Source: Neoroseomonas lacus (GTDB taxonomy: Bacteria; Pseudomonadota; Alphaproteobacteria; Acetobacterales; Acetobacteraceae). From it: a stretch of 64,000 nucleotides of DNA. Below are positions 1 through 10,269 of the stretch, one piece after another; position 1 is the first letter of the stretch, and every line of letters begins with the position of its first letter. The stretch covers positions 521,034 to 585,033 of the forward strand of contig NZ_BMKW01000002.1 of assembly GCF_014644535.1 (NCBI RefSeq). The letters run 5' to 3'. Both the position numbers and the translations under genes were made by a program. A model generated the notes under the pieces. It was not told the origin of the DNA and did not search any database. It saw nothing but the letters and a program-made list of their open reading frames with translations.

Positions 1-2
1 AC

Positions 3-92
3 ATCCGCGACGCCCGTGCCAGTGCCCGCAATGCCCGCCTGACGCTGCCCTCCCCCGCCGCTGTCTCCCGCTCCGAGGGAGGCGCGGCATGA
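3..92 (+). CDS. mraZ: MraZ, C-terminal end only (partial)
   Basis: An open frame runs in from the left edge and stops at TGA 90-92, overlapping the rsmH start as ATGA. The visible 29 residues are Arg/Ala-rich and contain [14 protein letters not shown]. MraZ is the DNA-binding repressor that begins most dcw clusters and sits directly upstream of rsmH. The assignment rests on that position and on the basic tail; too little is visible for a family call on sequence alone. Confidence 0.55.
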   Translation: MRDARASARNARLTLPSPAAVSRSEGGAA

Positions 93-1027
93 GCGGCCAC
101 CTCCCCGTCATGCTCGCCGAGGTGATCGCCACTCTCGCCCCGCGCGATGACGCAACCTATCTCGACTGCACTTTCGGCGGTGGCGGCTATGCCACGGCTA
201 TCCTCGACTCCGCGCCACGCTGCACGCTCTTCGCCATGGATCGCGACCCCGACGCCATCGCCCGCGGCGCCGCCCTCGCCGAACGCTACGCGCCGCGGCT
301 GCACCTCATCGAAGGCCGCTTCGGCGACATGCTCGGCCACCTCGCCGAGCGCGGCGTCACCGCGCTCGACGGCGTGGTGATGGACCTCGGTGTCTCCTCG
401 TTCCAGATCGACCAGCCAGAGCGCGGCTTCTCCTTCCGCGCCGACGGCCCGCTCGACATGCGCATGGAAAAGCACGGTCCCTCCGCCGCCGACATCGTCA
501 ACACGCGCTCAGAGGCGGAGATCGCCGACATCCTCTACCATCTCGGCGAGGAACGGTTCTCCCGGCGCATTGCCCGCGCCATCGTCGCCCGCCGCGCCGA
601 GCAGCCCTTCACCACCACCGGCGACCTCGCTGCCCTGGTGCGTTCCAAGGTGCCGCGCGACCCCTCCGGCATCGATGGCGCCACGCGCTCCTTCCAGGCA
701 CTGCGCCTCGCCGTGAATGACGAACTCGGCGAGGTCGAGCGCGGCCTGGCCGCCGCGGCGCAACTGCTCGCCCCGGGTGGGCGGCTGGTCGTCGTCGCCT
801 TCCATTCGCTCGAGGACCGCATCGCTAAGCGCTTCATGGCCGAAGCCACGGGCCGCGCCGGCGGTGCCTCCCGTCACGACCCCGGCGCACTCGCCGCGCG
901 CGTCGCGCCGCGTTTCCGCATCCTCACCTCGCGCGCGCTGCGCCCGGGTGGGGCCGAGACCACGAACAATCCCCGCGCGCGATCGGCCCGGCTGCGCGCC
1001 ATGGAACGACTGGAGGAGGCCGCATGA
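89..1027 (+). CDS. rsmH: 16S rRNA (cytosine-1402-N4)-methyltransferase RsmH (MraW)
   Basis: RsmH methylates N4 of C1402 in the decoding centre of 16S rRNA, using S-adenosylmethionine, in the cytoplasm. The 312-residue length is normal for the family. Visible signatures are the N-terminal HLPVML (4-9), the SAM loop TFGGGGYA (28-35), the acidic AMDRDPDA (49-56), [10 protein letters not shown] (99-108) and the C-terminal [16 protein letters not shown]. The ATG overlaps the mraZ stop, and its own stop overlaps the ftsL ATG by four bases, so the three are almost certainly co-translated. Second gene of the dcw cluster. Confidence 0.97.
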   Translation: MSGHLPVMLAEVIATLAPRDDATYLDCTFGGGGYATAILDSAPRCTLFAMDRDPDAIARGAALAERYAPRLHLIEGRFGDMLGHLAERGVTALDGVVMDLGVSSFQIDQPERGFSFRADGPLDMRMEKHGPSAADIVNTRSEAEIADILYHLGEERFSRRIARAIVARRAEQPFTTTGDLAALVRSKVPRDPSGIDGATRSFQALRLAVNDELGEVERGLAAAAQLLAPGGRLVVVAFHSLEDRIAKRFMAEATGRAGGASRHDPGALAARVAPRFRILTSRALRPGGAETTNNPRARSARLRAMERLEEAA

Positions 1028-1860
1028 TCCGCCCCCTGACCCTCATCACGCTCTGCGCCGCCGCCGGTGCGGGCCTGTATCTGTACCAAGTCAAGCACTC
1101 GGTCTCGGAGCTTGACCGCGAGCTGCGCGACGTCAATCGCCGCACCGAACAGGCGCGCGAGCGCACCCAGGTACTGCGTGCCGAATGGGCGATGCTGAAT
1201 GAGCCGGACCGACTGCGCCAGGTTGCCCAGCGCTATCTGCCGCTCGATGCCATGATGCCGACGCAGTTCGTCCGCCTCAGCGAAATCGAGCGCCGCCTGC
1301 CCAATGCCCGGCAATTCGCCGGGCCGCCGTCGCTTTTCATGCCCACCGAGCCTGCCGGCGACGGCAGCGCGACCATGATGGCGATCGCCACCGCCCAACC
1401 GCGCACACTGCCGGCCGCGACCCTCGCCGCCGCGGCAGCAGCCGTCGCCACGTCCGAGCCTGCCGCCGCACCGGTCCGCGCGCCGGTCGCCGCGACCCCC
1501 ACCCCGGTCACCGCCGCCCCGATGATGGCCGCGGTCGAACCTGCGCGCGTCGAGCCTGCGCGCGTCGAAGCGGCCCGCGTCGAGCCCGCGCGTACCCCGC
1601 CGCCGGCCACCCCTCGCGCGGCCGCCCCGACGCGCGTCGCTGCGGCGGTGCAGCCGGCCGTGCATGTGGAACATCGCCCGGCGCCGGCGCGGCCGCCCCG
1701 GGCGCCGCAGGCGCAGACTGTCGCCGCCAATGTCGTGCGGCCGACGGCCTCCGCGGTCAGCTTCTCCTCGCTCGGCGGCAGCGGCATGCCCGCCCTCGCG
1801 CCGCCGGTGCCGATCGCCCGCGCCGCGGCCTCGACGCTGCCGGCCGGCATGACGCGGTAG
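1024..1860 (+). CDS. ftsL: Cell division protein FtsL with a long Ala/Pro-rich C-terminal extension
   Basis: FtsL is a bitopic membrane protein that joins FtsQ and FtsB at the septum and helps activate FtsWI. One membrane helix lies at about residues 3-21, followed by a basic and acidic heptad-rich stretch (about 25-65) that looks like the usual coiled coil and a conserved-looking [12 protein letters not shown] segment. Ordinary FtsL proteins are about 90-130 residues; this one has 278. The extra 170 residues are low complexity, rich in Ala, Pro, Val and Arg, with tandem [10 protein letters not shown] units at about 170-191. It sits between rsmH and ftsI, the expected ftsL position. The core identity is inferred from topology and synteny, as FtsL sequences diverge quickly. 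Confidence 0.85.
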   Translation: MIRPLTLITLCAAAGAGLYLYQVKHSVSELDRELRDVNRRTEQARERTQVLRAEWAMLNEPDRLRQVAQRYLPLDAMMPTQFVRLSEIERRLPNARQFAGPPSLFMPTEPAGDGSATMMAIATAQPRTLPAATLAAAAAAVATSEPAAAPVRAPVAATPTPVTAAPMMAAVEPARVEPARVEAARVEPARTPPPATPRAAAPTRVAAAVQPAVHVEHRPAPARPPRAPQAQTVAANVVRPTASAVSFSSLGGSGMPALAPPVPIARAAASTLPAGMTR

Positions 1861-1875
1861 GGCCGCACTCCGCCG

Positions 1876-3807
1876 ATGACCGACCTCCCACCCAGCGCGA
1901 CGATCCGCCCGCCGCAACCGGATTCAGTCCCGGCCAGCAATTACGGCTTGCACCGGCCGGTGGCCGTCGATGCCGGCCCGCGCGCCCTGGTGCGCGTCAC
2001 GCAGCCGGACCTGATGCGCCGGGCGATCCTTGAAAAGTCGCGCGGCCGGCTGGTCGTCGCCGCCCTCGGCTTCACCGCGATCTTCGGCGTGGTTGCGGTC
2101 AAGCTCGCGCTCGCGACCGTGCTGAACCCGGCCGATGGCCGCCGCGCCGCCGCGCTCTCGCGGCCGCCAGCGCCGGCCGCCGAGGCGCCGGTCGCGCGCG
2201 CCACCATCACCGACCGCAATGGCGAGATCCTCGCCGTCTCGCTGCCGCTGACCGCGCTCTACGCCAATCCGCGCGAGATCCAGAACCCGGGCGAGGTCGC
2301 CGACCGGCTGCGCGGCATCCTGCCGCAGCTCGACCGCGAACGGCTGATCCAGCGCATGAGCGGCGAGCGGCAATTCGCCTACATCGCCCGCGCGCTGACC
2401 CCGCGGGAGATGTCGCAGGTCAATGGCCTCGGCATCCCCGGCCTGTATTTCGAGGAAGCCGAGCGGCGCTATTTCCCGCAGGGGCGCAACGGCGCGCACA
2501 TCATCGGCGGCGTCGACGTGGACGGCCACGGCATCGCCGGCGTTGAACGGCATTTCAACGCGCGGCTGCGCGACAATCCGACCGAACGGCTGCGCCTGTC
2601 GCTCGACATCCGCGTCCAGCTCGCGTTGCGCGACGGCGTGCAGCGCGCCATCACCGAATACAACGGCATCGGCGGCGCCGGCGTGGTGATCGACGTCAAT
2701 ACCGGCGAGACGCTGGCATTGGTCAGTCTGCCCGACTACGACGCCAATGACGTCGGCGCCGCGACGACGGACCAGCGCTTCAATCGCGTCACCGTCGGCG
2801 TCTATGAACCGGGCTCCACCTTCAAGCTGCTGACGGCGTCGATGGCGCTCGAACACGGGCTGCAGACCTGGCAGGGCTACGACGCGTCGCAGCCGATCCG
2901 TGCCGGCCGCTTCACCATCACCGATTATCGCGGCAAGGGGCGCTGGCTCGCCCTGCCGGAAATCCTTGCCTATTCGTCCAATCTTGGCGCCGCTCGCATG
3001 GCCGCGGCGGTCGGCGCGACGGACCATCGCGACTTCATGCGTCGCATGGGCATGACGTCGCGCCTCGGCATCGAGATCCCGGAGACGGCGCTGCCACTGG
3101 TGCCCTCGCAGCGCGCCTGGCACGAGCTGAGCACCATGACGATCGGCTTCGGCCACGGCATCTCGGTGACACCGCTGCACGTCGCGACCGCGGCGACCGC
3201 CATCGTCAATGGCGGCATCCTGCGCCAGCCGACCATCCTGGCGCAGCCGCCGGGCGTCGAGCGCCCGGGCACGCGCGTCATGAGCGAACGCACCTCCTCG
3301 ATCATGCGCCGGCTGATGCGCCTGGTGGTGACCGACGGCTCCGGCCGCAACGCGGATATCCCGGGCTATTTCGTCGGCGGCAAGACCGGCACGGCGCAGA
3401 AGACCGGCCCGCGCGGCGGCTACCTGCCGAACAAGCGCATCGCCGCCTTCGTCGGTGCCTTCCCGATCTATGCGCCGCGCTATGCCGTCTATGTCATGAT
3501 CGATGAGCCGAAGCCGAATGCGCGCAGCCATGGCTTCGCCACCGCCGGCTGGGTGGCGGCGCCGGCGGCGGGGATGGTGATCTCCCGCATCGCGCCGATC
3601 CTCGGCATGCTGCCCGAACCGGCCACGCCCGAGATCACCCGCGCCATTTCCATGCCCATGAATGGTCGCGGCGTGCCGGCCTTCGTCCCGCCGGGCGGCA
3701 CGCCCGCCGCCGAGACGCCTGTCCCGGTTCGCCCCGCCACCACGCGCCCCGCCGCCGCCACGCCCCGCCCGGCCGTGCAGCGGGAGGCGAATCTTGCGCC
3801 TCGGTGA
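1876..3807 (+). CDS. ftsI: Peptidoglycan D,D-transpeptidase FtsI (PBP3)
   Basis: Septum-specific class B penicillin-binding protein that crosslinks new peptidoglycan in partnership with FtsW. It has a cytoplasmic tail, one membrane helix (about 58-82), a PBP dimerisation domain and a C-terminal transpeptidase domain. All three active-site motifs are present: STFK with nucleophile Ser314 and Lys317, SSN at 367-369, and KTGT at 503-506. At 643 residues it is slightly longer than usual because of a Pro/Ala-rich tail after about residue 600. It begins 15 bases after ftsL, and its 3' end overlaps the TTG start of murE by 14 bases. Confidence 0.97.
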   Translation: MTDLPPSATIRPPQPDSVPASNYGLHRPVAVDAGPRALVRVTQPDLMRRAILEKSRGRLVVAALGFTAIFGVVAVKLALATVLNPADGRRAAALSRPPAPAAEAPVARATITDRNGEILAVSLPLTALYANPREIQNPGEVADRLRGILPQLDRERLIQRMSGERQFAYIARALTPREMSQVNGLGIPGLYFEEAERRYFPQGRNGAHIIGGVDVDGHGIAGVERHFNARLRDNPTERLRLSLDIRVQLALRDGVQRAITEYNGIGGAGVVIDVNTGETLALVSLPDYDANDVGAATTDQRFNRVTVGVYEPGSTFKLLTASMALEHGLQTWQGYDASQPIRAGRFTITDYRGKGRWLALPEILAYSSNLGAARMAAAVGATDHRDFMRRMGMTSRLGIEIPETALPLVPSQRAWHELSTMTIGFGHGISVTPLHVATAATAIVNGGILRQPTILAQPPGVERPGTRVMSERTSSIMRRLMRLVVTDGSGRNADIPGYFVGGKTGTAQKTGPRGGYLPNKRIAAFVGAFPIYAPRYAVYVMIDEPKPNARSHGFATAGWVAAPAAGMVISRIAPILGMLPEPATPEITRAISMPMNGRGVPAFVPPGGTPAAETPVPVRPATTRPAAATPRPAVQREANLAPR

Positions 3808-5254
3808 GATCATGCATCGAGCGGGCCTCACCGGACCGGCCGCCGAGATGGCGATCGCCGGGCTGACGGCCGACAGCCGCGCGGTCGGTGCGGGGATGCT
3901 GTTCGCCGCCCTGCCGGGGGCACACGCCGATGGCCGCGATTTCATCGCCGCGGCCGTGGCGCGCGGTGCGGCAGCGGTGCTGGCGCCCGAGGGCACCACA
4001 TGGCCGGCGGGCGTGCCGGTACGCCCGCTGATCACCGCGGCCGATCCGCGCCGCGCGCTGGCACTGATGGCGGCAGCCTTCCACGGCGCCCAGCCCCGCC
4101 ACGTGGTGGCGGTGACGGGCACCAACGGCAAGACCAGCACGGCGGATTTCCTGCGTCAGATCTGGATCGCCGGCGGCGAGCGCGCCGCCTCGCTCGGCAC
4201 GCTCGGACTGGTGGCGGAAGGCTTCCCGACAGGTCCGACCCTGACCACACCCGATCCGGTGGCGCTGCAGGCGACGCTCGCGGCGCTGGCCCGGGCGGGG
4301 TTCGGCGCGGCGGCGATCGAGGCCTCCTCGCACGGTCTCGACCAACGACGCCTCGACGGCGTGGTGCTGGCGGCGGCGGGGTTCAGCAACCTGACGCGCG
4401 ACCACCTCGACTATCATGGCGGCATGGCGGCCTATCGCGCCGCCAAGCTGCGGCTGTTCGACACGCTGCTGCCCGAAGGCGCGCCGGCGGCGGCCTGCAC
4501 CGAGATGGACGCCGAGACATTGGCCGCGCTGCGCGACATCGCGCGGCTGCGTGGGCTGCGCCTGCTGACCGTGGGCGAGGCAGGCGAGGCGATCCGCCTC
4601 CATGCCGCACGGCCACTGCCGGATGGGCTGGCGCTCACCATCACCGCCTTCGGCACACGGCAGGAGATCCACCTGCCATTGCCGGGCCGTTTCCAGGCTG
4701 ACAACGCCCTGCTCGCCGCGGCGCTGGCGGTCGGCGCCGGCCAGCCGGCCGACCGCGTGCTGGCGGCACTGCCGAATCTCGTGGGCGTGCGCGGCCGGAT
4801 GGAACGCGCCGCCGTGCTGGCCAACGGCGCGGTGGTCTATGTCGATTTCGCCCATACGCCGGATGCGCTGGAACGGCTGCTCGCCGCTCTGCGGCCGCAT
4901 ACGACGGGGCGGCTGCATGTGCTGTTCGGTGCGGGGGGCGATCGCGACCCGGGCAAGCGGCCATTGATGGGCGCCGCCGCGGCGGCGAGTGCCGATGTGG
5001 TCTGGGTGACCGACGACAATCCGCGCAGCGAGGATGCCGCCGCGATCCGCGCCGCCGTGCTGACCGGCGCGCCCGGCGCGATCGATGCCGGCGCGCGGGA
5101 GGCGGCCATCGCCGCCGCCCTGTCAGAGCTGCGCCCGGGCGATGTTCTGGCAGTGGCCGGCAAGGGCCATGAAGCCGGGCAGGAGATCGCCGGCGTCAAG
5201 CATCCCTTCGACGATGTATCGGTGGTGCGTCGCCTCGCGGGGGTGGCGTCGTGA
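3794..5254 (+). CDS. murE: UDP-MurNAc-L-Ala-D-Glu:meso-2,6-diaminopimelate ligase MurE
   Basis: MurE adds the third amino acid to the UDP-MurNAc peptide, using ATP, in the cytoplasm. I place the start at TTG 3794 inside the ftsI 3' end: GGGAGG lies 6 bases upstream and the protein then has 486 residues, normal for MurE. An ATG at 3812 is the alternative. The ATP loop is GTNGKT (109-114, Lys113). The substrate signature DNPR at 408-411 marks meso-diaminopimelate rather than lysine specificity, as expected for a Gram-negative cell. The stop overlaps the GTG start of murF as GTGA. Confidence 0.95.
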   Translation: MRLGEIMHRAGLTGPAAEMAIAGLTADSRAVGAGMLFAALPGAHADGRDFIAAAVARGAAAVLAPEGTTWPAGVPVRPLITAADPRRALALMAAAFHGAQPRHVVAVTGTNGKTSTADFLRQIWIAGGERAASLGTLGLVAEGFPTGPTLTTPDPVALQATLAALARAGFGAAAIEASSHGLDQRRLDGVVLAAAGFSNLTRDHLDYHGGMAAYRAAKLRLFDTLLPEGAPAAACTEMDAETLAALRDIARLRGLRLLTVGEAGEAIRLHAARPLPDGLALTITAFGTRQEIHLPLPGRFQADNALLAAALAVGAGQPADRVLAALPNLVGVRGRMERAAVLANGAVVYVDFAHTPDALERLLAALRPHTTGRLHVLFGAGGDRDPGKRPLMGAAAAASADVVWVTDDNPRSEDAAAIRAAVLTGAPGAIDAGAREAAIAAALSELRPGDVLAVAGKGHEAGQEIAGVKHPFDDVSVVRRLAGVAS

Positions 5255-6630
5255 CGGCGCTGTGGACCGCCACCGAGCTGCGCGCAGCGACCGGCGGCAC
5301 GCTGGCCGCTGATGTCGGGGTCACTGGCGTGTCGATCGATACGCGTAGCATCGCGGCGGGCGATCTGTTCGTCGCCCTGCGCGATGTGCGCGACGGGCAT
5401 GAATTCGTCGCCGAGGCGCTGACGCGTGGCGCCACCTGCGCCCTGGTCGATCGTGACCCGCCTGGCGTCGCGCCGGATGCGCCACTGCTGCGCGTCGCCG
5501 ATACGCTGGCAGGACTGACCGCGTTGGGCGCGGCGGCGCGGGCGCGCAGCGAGGCGGTGTTCGTCGGCATCACCGGGTCGGTCGGCAAGACCACGACGAA
5601 GGAGATGATGCGCGTCGCCCTCTCCGCCTACGGGACCACGCATGCCGCCGCGGCGTCCTACAATAACCATTGGGGCGTGCCGCTGACCCTCGCCCGCCTG
5701 CCGCGCGACGCCGATTTCGCGGTCATCGAGATGGGCATGAACAATCGGGGGGAGATCGCGCCACTCGCGCGCCTCGCCCGCCCTCGTGTCGGCGTCATCA
5801 CCAACATCGGCACCGCCCATATCGGCCGTCTCGGCAGCGAGGAAGCCATCGCCGAGGAGAAAGGCGACATCATCGCCGGCATCGCCCCCGGTGGCGCGCT
5901 GGTGCTGCCGCTCGACAGCCGCTTCGCCGCCCGGCTCGCGGCGCGGGCGCGCGAGACAGGCCTCGACGTGCTGACGCATGGCGAGGCGCCGGGTGCTGAT
6001 GCGCGGCTGCTCTCCTATGACGGCAGCGACGATGGCGGTCGCGCCGAGATCCTGCTGCGGGGCGAGCGCATCGGGCTGACGCTCGCCGCGCCGGGGCGCC
6101 ATGTCGCGCTCAACGCCTGCGCGGTGCTCGCCGCCGTCGCCGCGCTGGGTCTCGCACCGCGCGTCGCCGCCGCCGCGCTGCCGGCCTTCGGGCCGCCGGC
6201 CGGGCGCGGTCGGCGCATGCGCATCGCCGTGGCCGGCGGCGAAGCGCTGCTGATCGACGATTCCTACAACGCCTCGCCGCCCTCGATCCGCGCCGGCCTC
6301 GCCGTGCTCGGCGCGCAGGCGGCGGGCCGTCGCCTTGCCGCGCTGGGCGACATGCGCGAACTCGGCGACGACGCGCCGGCGATCCATGCATCGCTCGCGC
6401 CCGACGCCGCCGCCACCTGTGATCTTGTGTACTGCTGTGGGGAATTGATGGGTCATCTGTATCGCGCGCTGCCGGAGTCCAAGCGCGGCGCGCATCTCGC
6501 CGATTCCGCCGCCCTCGCCCCGGTGCTGAAGGCCGCGCTGCGACCGGGTGACGCGGTGCTGGTGAAGGGGTCGCTCGGCTCTCGCATGGCAGTGGTCGTC
6601 GCCGCGCTGACCGAAGGCGCGCGGGCATGA
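5251..6630 (+). CDS. murF: UDP-MurNAc-tripeptide:D-Ala-D-Ala ligase MurF
   Basis: MurF attaches the D-alanyl-D-alanine dipeptide made by Ddl, completing the UDP-MurNAc pentapeptide. It has 459 residues, with an N-terminal substrate domain carrying [14 protein letters not shown], a central Mur ligase ATPase domain with [10 protein letters not shown] (Lys113), the [10 protein letters not shown] segment, and a C-terminal domain with [15 protein letters not shown]. It starts at GTG 5251 within the last codons of murE, and its stop overlaps the mraY start by four bases. Confidence 0.96.
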   Translation: MTALWTATELRAATGGTLAADVGVTGVSIDTRSIAAGDLFVALRDVRDGHEFVAEALTRGATCALVDRDPPGVAPDAPLLRVADTLAGLTALGAAARARSEAVFVGITGSVGKTTTKEMMRVALSAYGTTHAAAASYNNHWGVPLTLARLPRDADFAVIEMGMNNRGEIAPLARLARPRVGVITNIGTAHIGRLGSEEAIAEEKGDIIAGIAPGGALVLPLDSRFAARLAARARETGLDVLTHGEAPGADARLLSYDGSDDGGRAEILLRGERIGLTLAAPGRHVALNACAVLAAVAALGLAPRVAAAALPAFGPPAGRGRRMRIAVAGGEALLIDDSYNASPPSIRAGLAVLGAQAAGRRLAALGDMRELGDDAPAIHASLAPDAAATCDLVYCCGELMGHLYRALPESKRGAHLADSAALAPVLKAALRPGDAVLVKGSLGSRMAVVVAALTEGARA

Positions 6631-7715
6631 TCTACAACCTGCTCACCCCCTTCGCCGATGACTTCTTCCTGTTCAACCTGGCGCGCTATCATACCTTCCG
6701 CGCCGGCGCCGCCTGCATGACGGCGCTGTTGATCAGTCTGATCTTCGGCAGTTCGATCATCCGCTGGCTGCGCAGCTTCCAGCGCGGCGGCCAGCCGATC
6801 CGCGACGACGGACCGGAACGCCACCTGATCGAGAAGAAGGGCACGCCGACCATGGGCGGCGTGATGATCCTGCTCGCGCTGGTGGTCTCGACGCTGTTGT
6901 GGGCGGATCTGCGCTCGGGCATGGTCTGGGCGGTGCTGATGATCACCATGGGCTATGGCGCGCTCGGCTTCGCCGATGACTGGCTGAAGGTGACCAAGCG
7001 CAATACCAAGGGCGTGTCGGGGCGCATGAAGCTGGCGGTGCAGGCCGGGCTTGGCCTAGTCGCGGCGCTGTGGATCACCGCGCTGATGCCCGGCCCGCTG
7101 GCCGACAGGCTGGCGGTGCCCTTCTTCAAGGAGTTGCTGATCCCCTTCGGCCTGCTGTTCCCGCTGATCGGCATGCTGGTGATGATGGGCGCGTCCAATG
7201 CGGTGAACCTGACCGATGGGCTCGACGGCCTGGCCATCGTGCCGGTGATGATCGCCGCCGCGGTCTTCGCGCTGATCGCCTATCTGGTTGGCAACCGGCT
7301 CTTCGCCGACTATCTGCAACTGCATTACGTGCCGGGCACCGGGGAACTGGCCGTGCTGGCTTCGGCGGTGATCGGCGCCGCCCTCGGCTTCCTGTGGTTC
7401 AACGCGCCACCGGCGGCGGTCTTCATGGGCGATACCGGCTCGCTCGCGCTCGGCGGCGCATTGGGCGGGCTCGCCGTGGCGACCAAGCATGAGATCGTGC
7501 TGGCGATCGTCGGCGGCCTGTTCGTGGTGGAGACCGTCTCGGTCATCATCCAGGTGTTCTGGTTCAAGCGCACCGGCCGGCGCGTCTTCCTGATGGCGCC
7601 GCTGCACCATCATTTCGAAAAAAAGGGCTGGGCCGAACCGACCATCGTCATCCGCTTCTGGATCATCGCCATGATCCTCGCCCTGGTCGGGCTGAGCACG
7701 CTGAAAGTGCGATGA
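6627..7715 (+). CDS. mraY: Phospho-MurNAc-pentapeptide transferase MraY
   Basis: Inner-membrane enzyme that transfers phospho-MurNAc-pentapeptide to undecaprenyl phosphate to make lipid I. The 362-residue protein has about ten hydrophobic helices. Family motifs are the cytoplasmic KKGTPTMGG loop, the paired aspartates in FADDW (Asp117-Asp118), [10 protein letters not shown] (Asp197, Asp200), the [10 protein letters not shown] loop and the histidine-rich [10 protein letters not shown] near the C terminus. These aspartates and histidines form the Mg2+ and substrate site in characterised members. ATGA overlaps occur at both ends, with murF and murD. Confidence 0.97.
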   Translation: MIYNLLTPFADDFFLFNLARYHTFRAGAACMTALLISLIFGSSIIRWLRSFQRGGQPIRDDGPERHLIEKKGTPTMGGVMILLALVVSTLLWADLRSGMVWAVLMITMGYGALGFADDWLKVTKRNTKGVSGRMKLAVQAGLGLVAALWITALMPGPLADRLAVPFFKELLIPFGLLFPLIGMLVMMGASNAVNLTDGLDGLAIVPVMIAAAVFALIAYLVGNRLFADYLQLHYVPGTGELAVLASAVIGAALGFLWFNAPPAAVFMGDTGSLALGGALGGLAVATKHEIVLAIVGGLFVVETVSVIIQVFWFKRTGRRVFLMAPLHHHFEKKGWAEPTIVIRFWIIAMILALVGLSTLKVR

Positions 7716-9091
7716 ACGCGCCGGAACCTCCCTTCACCCCGTTTCGCGGCGCGCGCATCGCCGTGGTCGGGCTCGGCCGCGCCGGGCTGCCGGCCGCGCT
7801 GCGCCTGGTCGAATGGGGCGCCGAGGTGGAGGCATGGGACGATGGCGAGGCCGCCCGCCGCGCAGCCGAGGAAGCCGGCCTCACACTGCACAATCCGGCC
7901 GAGGGCCGCTTCCGCGCCGATGCGCTCCTGCTCTCGCCGGGTATCCCGCACCGGTTGCCCCAGGCGCATCCGGCCGCGCGCGCGGCCGAGGCGGCCGGGG
8001 CGCCAATCCTCTCGGATGTCGAATTCCTCTATCGAGCCGTCCTGGTGGCCCATGCCCAGGCACGTTTCGTGGGCGTGACCGGCACCAACGGGAAATCGAC
8101 CACCACGGCACTGATCCACCACCTGCTGACCGGCGCCGGGCGGCCTTCCCTGGCAGGGGGCAATCTCGGTCCCGCCGCGCTCGGATTCAACATCTTGGGG
8201 TCCGACGGGGTCTACACCCTCGAAATGTCGTCCTACATGTTGGAGCGAATCGCCACGCTGCGCTTCAACGTGGCTGTCATGCTGAACCTCAGCCCCGACC
8301 ACCTCGACCGTCATGGTGACATGGCCGGCTATGCCGCTGCCAAGGCGCGAATCTTCGCCCGGCAGACGGCGGAGGACGTCGCGGTGGTCGGCCAGGACGA
8401 CCCTGCGACGGTCGCGATGGGCCGCGGCCTCGCCGCCCGGATGGTGCCGATTTCTGGGCTGACACGGCAGGAGGGTGGCATCTGGGCCGAAGGGCGGCTG
8501 CTGCGCGACGACGCCGGCGCGATCCTCGACCTCGATGCCGCGCTGGCCCTGCCGGGCAGCCACAACGCCCAGAATGCCGCCGCCGCCGCCGCGGCCTGTT
8601 TCGCGCTCGGCCTGACGCGCGAGCAGGTCGCCGCCGGCCTGGCCAGCTATCCAGGCCTGCCGCACCGGCAGGAGACCGTCGCCAAGGCGCGCGACGTAGT
8701 CTTCGTGAATGACAGCAAGGCGACCAATGCCGACAGCGCGGCCCGCGCGCTCGACTCCTATGACCGCGTCGTCTGGATTGCCGGCGGCGAGGCCAAGCAG
8801 GGCGGTATCGAATCGCTGGCGCCGTATTTTCCGCGCATCGCCCGCGCCTTCTTGATCGGTCGCGACGCGCCGGTGCTGGCGAAGACGCTGGCGGCCCACG
8901 GGGTGGCGCATGAGGTGGTCGGCACGCTCGATGCCGCGGTGGATGCCGCCGCCAAGGCCGCCTTCACCGGCGCGGCGCCGGTCGTGCTGCTCTCGCCGGC
9001 CTGCGCCTCCTGGGACCAGTTCACCGGCTTCGACGCCCGTGGCGACCGTTTTCGCGACCTCGCGCGTCGCATCGCGCAGGAGACCGTCTGA
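7712..9091 (+). CDS. murD: UDP-MurNAc-L-alanine:D-glutamate ligase MurD
   Basis: MurD adds D-glutamate to UDP-MurNAc-L-Ala, the second peptide residue, at the cost of ATP. It has 459 residues. The N-terminal Rossmann domain opens with [15 protein letters not shown], the ATP loop is GTNGKST (124-130, Lys128), [14 protein letters not shown] follows, and [12 protein letters not shown] marks the C-terminal nucleotide/substrate domain. The gene overlaps mraY by four bases and ftsW by one base (TGATG). Confidence 0.96.
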   Translation: MNAPEPPFTPFRGARIAVVGLGRAGLPAALRLVEWGAEVEAWDDGEAARRAAEEAGLTLHNPAEGRFRADALLLSPGIPHRLPQAHPAARAAEAAGAPILSDVEFLYRAVLVAHAQARFVGVTGTNGKSTTTALIHHLLTGAGRPSLAGGNLGPAALGFNILGSDGVYTLEMSSYMLERIATLRFNVAVMLNLSPDHLDRHGDMAGYAAAKARIFARQTAEDVAVVGQDDPATVAMGRGLAARMVPISGLTRQEGGIWAEGRLLRDDAGAILDLDAALALPGSHNAQNAAAAAAACFALGLTREQVAAGLASYPGLPHRQETVAKARDVVFVNDSKATNADSAARALDSYDRVVWIAGGEAKQGGIESLAPYFPRIARAFLIGRDAPVLAKTLAAHGVAHEVVGTLDAAVDAAAKAAFTGAAPVVLLSPACASWDQFTGFDARGDRFRDLARRIAQETV

Positions 9092-10269
9092 TGGCATTCT
9101 CCCGCGCCGATACCTCCGTGCTGGGCCGCTGGTGGTGGACGGTGGACCGCTGGACGCTGGCGGCGCTGCTGGCGCTGATCGGCTTCGGCTACATCATGAT
9201 GCTCGCCGCCTCCCCGGCGGTGGCCGAACGCATCGGCGCCTCCTCGCGCAACATGTTCTTCTTCAAGCAGGTCGCCTATCTGATGATGGCGGCGGTGCTG
9301 ATGATCACCGTGTCGCTGCTCTCGCCACGCGGCGTGCGGCGCTTCGCGCTGGCCGGCTTCGCCATCGCGCTGGTGCTGACGGCGGCGACGCTCGTCGTCG
9401 GTGTCGAGATCAAGGGCGCGCGGCGCTGGCTGCCGATCCCCTTCCTGTCGCTGCAGCCTTCCGAATTCCTCAAGCCCTTCTTCGCCGTGGTCGCCGCCTG
9501 GCTGATCGCCGAAGGGCGCATGCCGGGCTCCAGGGTCTGGGGCGCGTGCATCGCGCTGGGGCTGTTCCTCGTCGTCGGCGCGATCCTGAAGGGGCAGCCG
9601 GATATCGGCATGCTTCTCGTCGTCTCGGCGGTGTTCTTCGCGCAGTTCTTCGTTGCCGGCATGAACATGTTCCTGGTCGGCGCCGTGGGCGGGGTGGGCA
9701 TCGCCGGCGCGGCGGGCGCCTACCTGCTGTTCCCGCATGTGCAGTCGCGCGTGCAACGCTTCCTCGACCCCGCCTCGGGCGATTCCTACCAGGTCAATGT
9801 CGCGCTGGAGGCCTTCGCCAATGGCGGGCTGCTCGGCCGCGGGCCCGGCGAGGGTCGCGTCAAGAACGTGCTCCCCGACGCCCATGCCGACTTCGTCTTC
9901 GCCGTCGCCGGCGAGGAATTCGGCATGGTGATCTGCCTCGTCATCCTCGGCTTGTTCGCCTTCATCGTGGTGCGCGGCCTCGCGCGGCTGTTGTCGGAGA
10001 CCGACCTGTTCGTGATGCTCGCCGGCACCGGGCTGCTGACGCAGTTCGGCCTGCAGGCCTTCGTCAACATGGCCTCGACCCTGCACCTGATCCCGACCAA
10101 GGGCATGACGCTGCCCTTCGTCTCCTATGGCGGTTCCTCGGTGCTCGCCATCGCGATGGGGATGGGCATGCTGCTGGCGCTCACGCGCCGTCGTGTCGGC
10201 GCGCGCAGCGGCGACAGCACCGCCGACCACAGCCCCGCCCCCGCCCTGGCGGCGGGAGGGGCGCGGTGA
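9091..10269 (+). CDS. ftsW: Septal peptidoglycan glycosyltransferase FtsW (SEDS family)
   Basis: FtsW is the multi-pass SEDS polymerase that forms glycan strands from lipid II at the division site with FtsI. The protein has 392 residues and about ten hydrophobic segments. Visible family features are VGVEIKGARRWL, the LQPSEFLKPF segment, GRGPGEGRVKNVLPDAHADF with the conserved catalytic-type Asp267, and LPFVSYGGSS. It starts one base inside murD. The C terminus is an Ala/Pro tail ahead of murG. Confidence 0.96.
   Translation: MAFSRADTSVLGRWWWTVDRWTLAALLALIGFGYIMMLAASPAVAERIGASSRNMFFFKQVAYLMMAAVLMITVSLLSPRGVRRFALAGFAIALVLTAATLVVGVEIKGARRWLPIPFLSLQPSEFLKPFFAVVAAWLIAEGRMPGSRVWGACIALGLFLVVGAILKGQPDIGMLLVVSAVFFAQFFVAGMNMFLVGAVGGVGIAGAAGAYLLFPHVQSRVQRFLDPASGDSYQVNVALEAFANGGLLGRGPGEGRVKNVLPDAHADFVFAVAGEEFGMVICLVILGLFAFIVVRGLARLLSETDLFVMLAGTGLLTQFGLQAFVNMASTLHLIPTKGMTLPFVSYGGSSVLAIAMGMGMLLALTRRRVGARSGDSTADHSPAPALAAGGAR

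Noticed and set aside
1924-4140. Very long minus-strand open frame opposite ftsI and murE
   Set aside because: High GC leaves antisense frames open; it has no motif and lies wholly opposite two certain genes.
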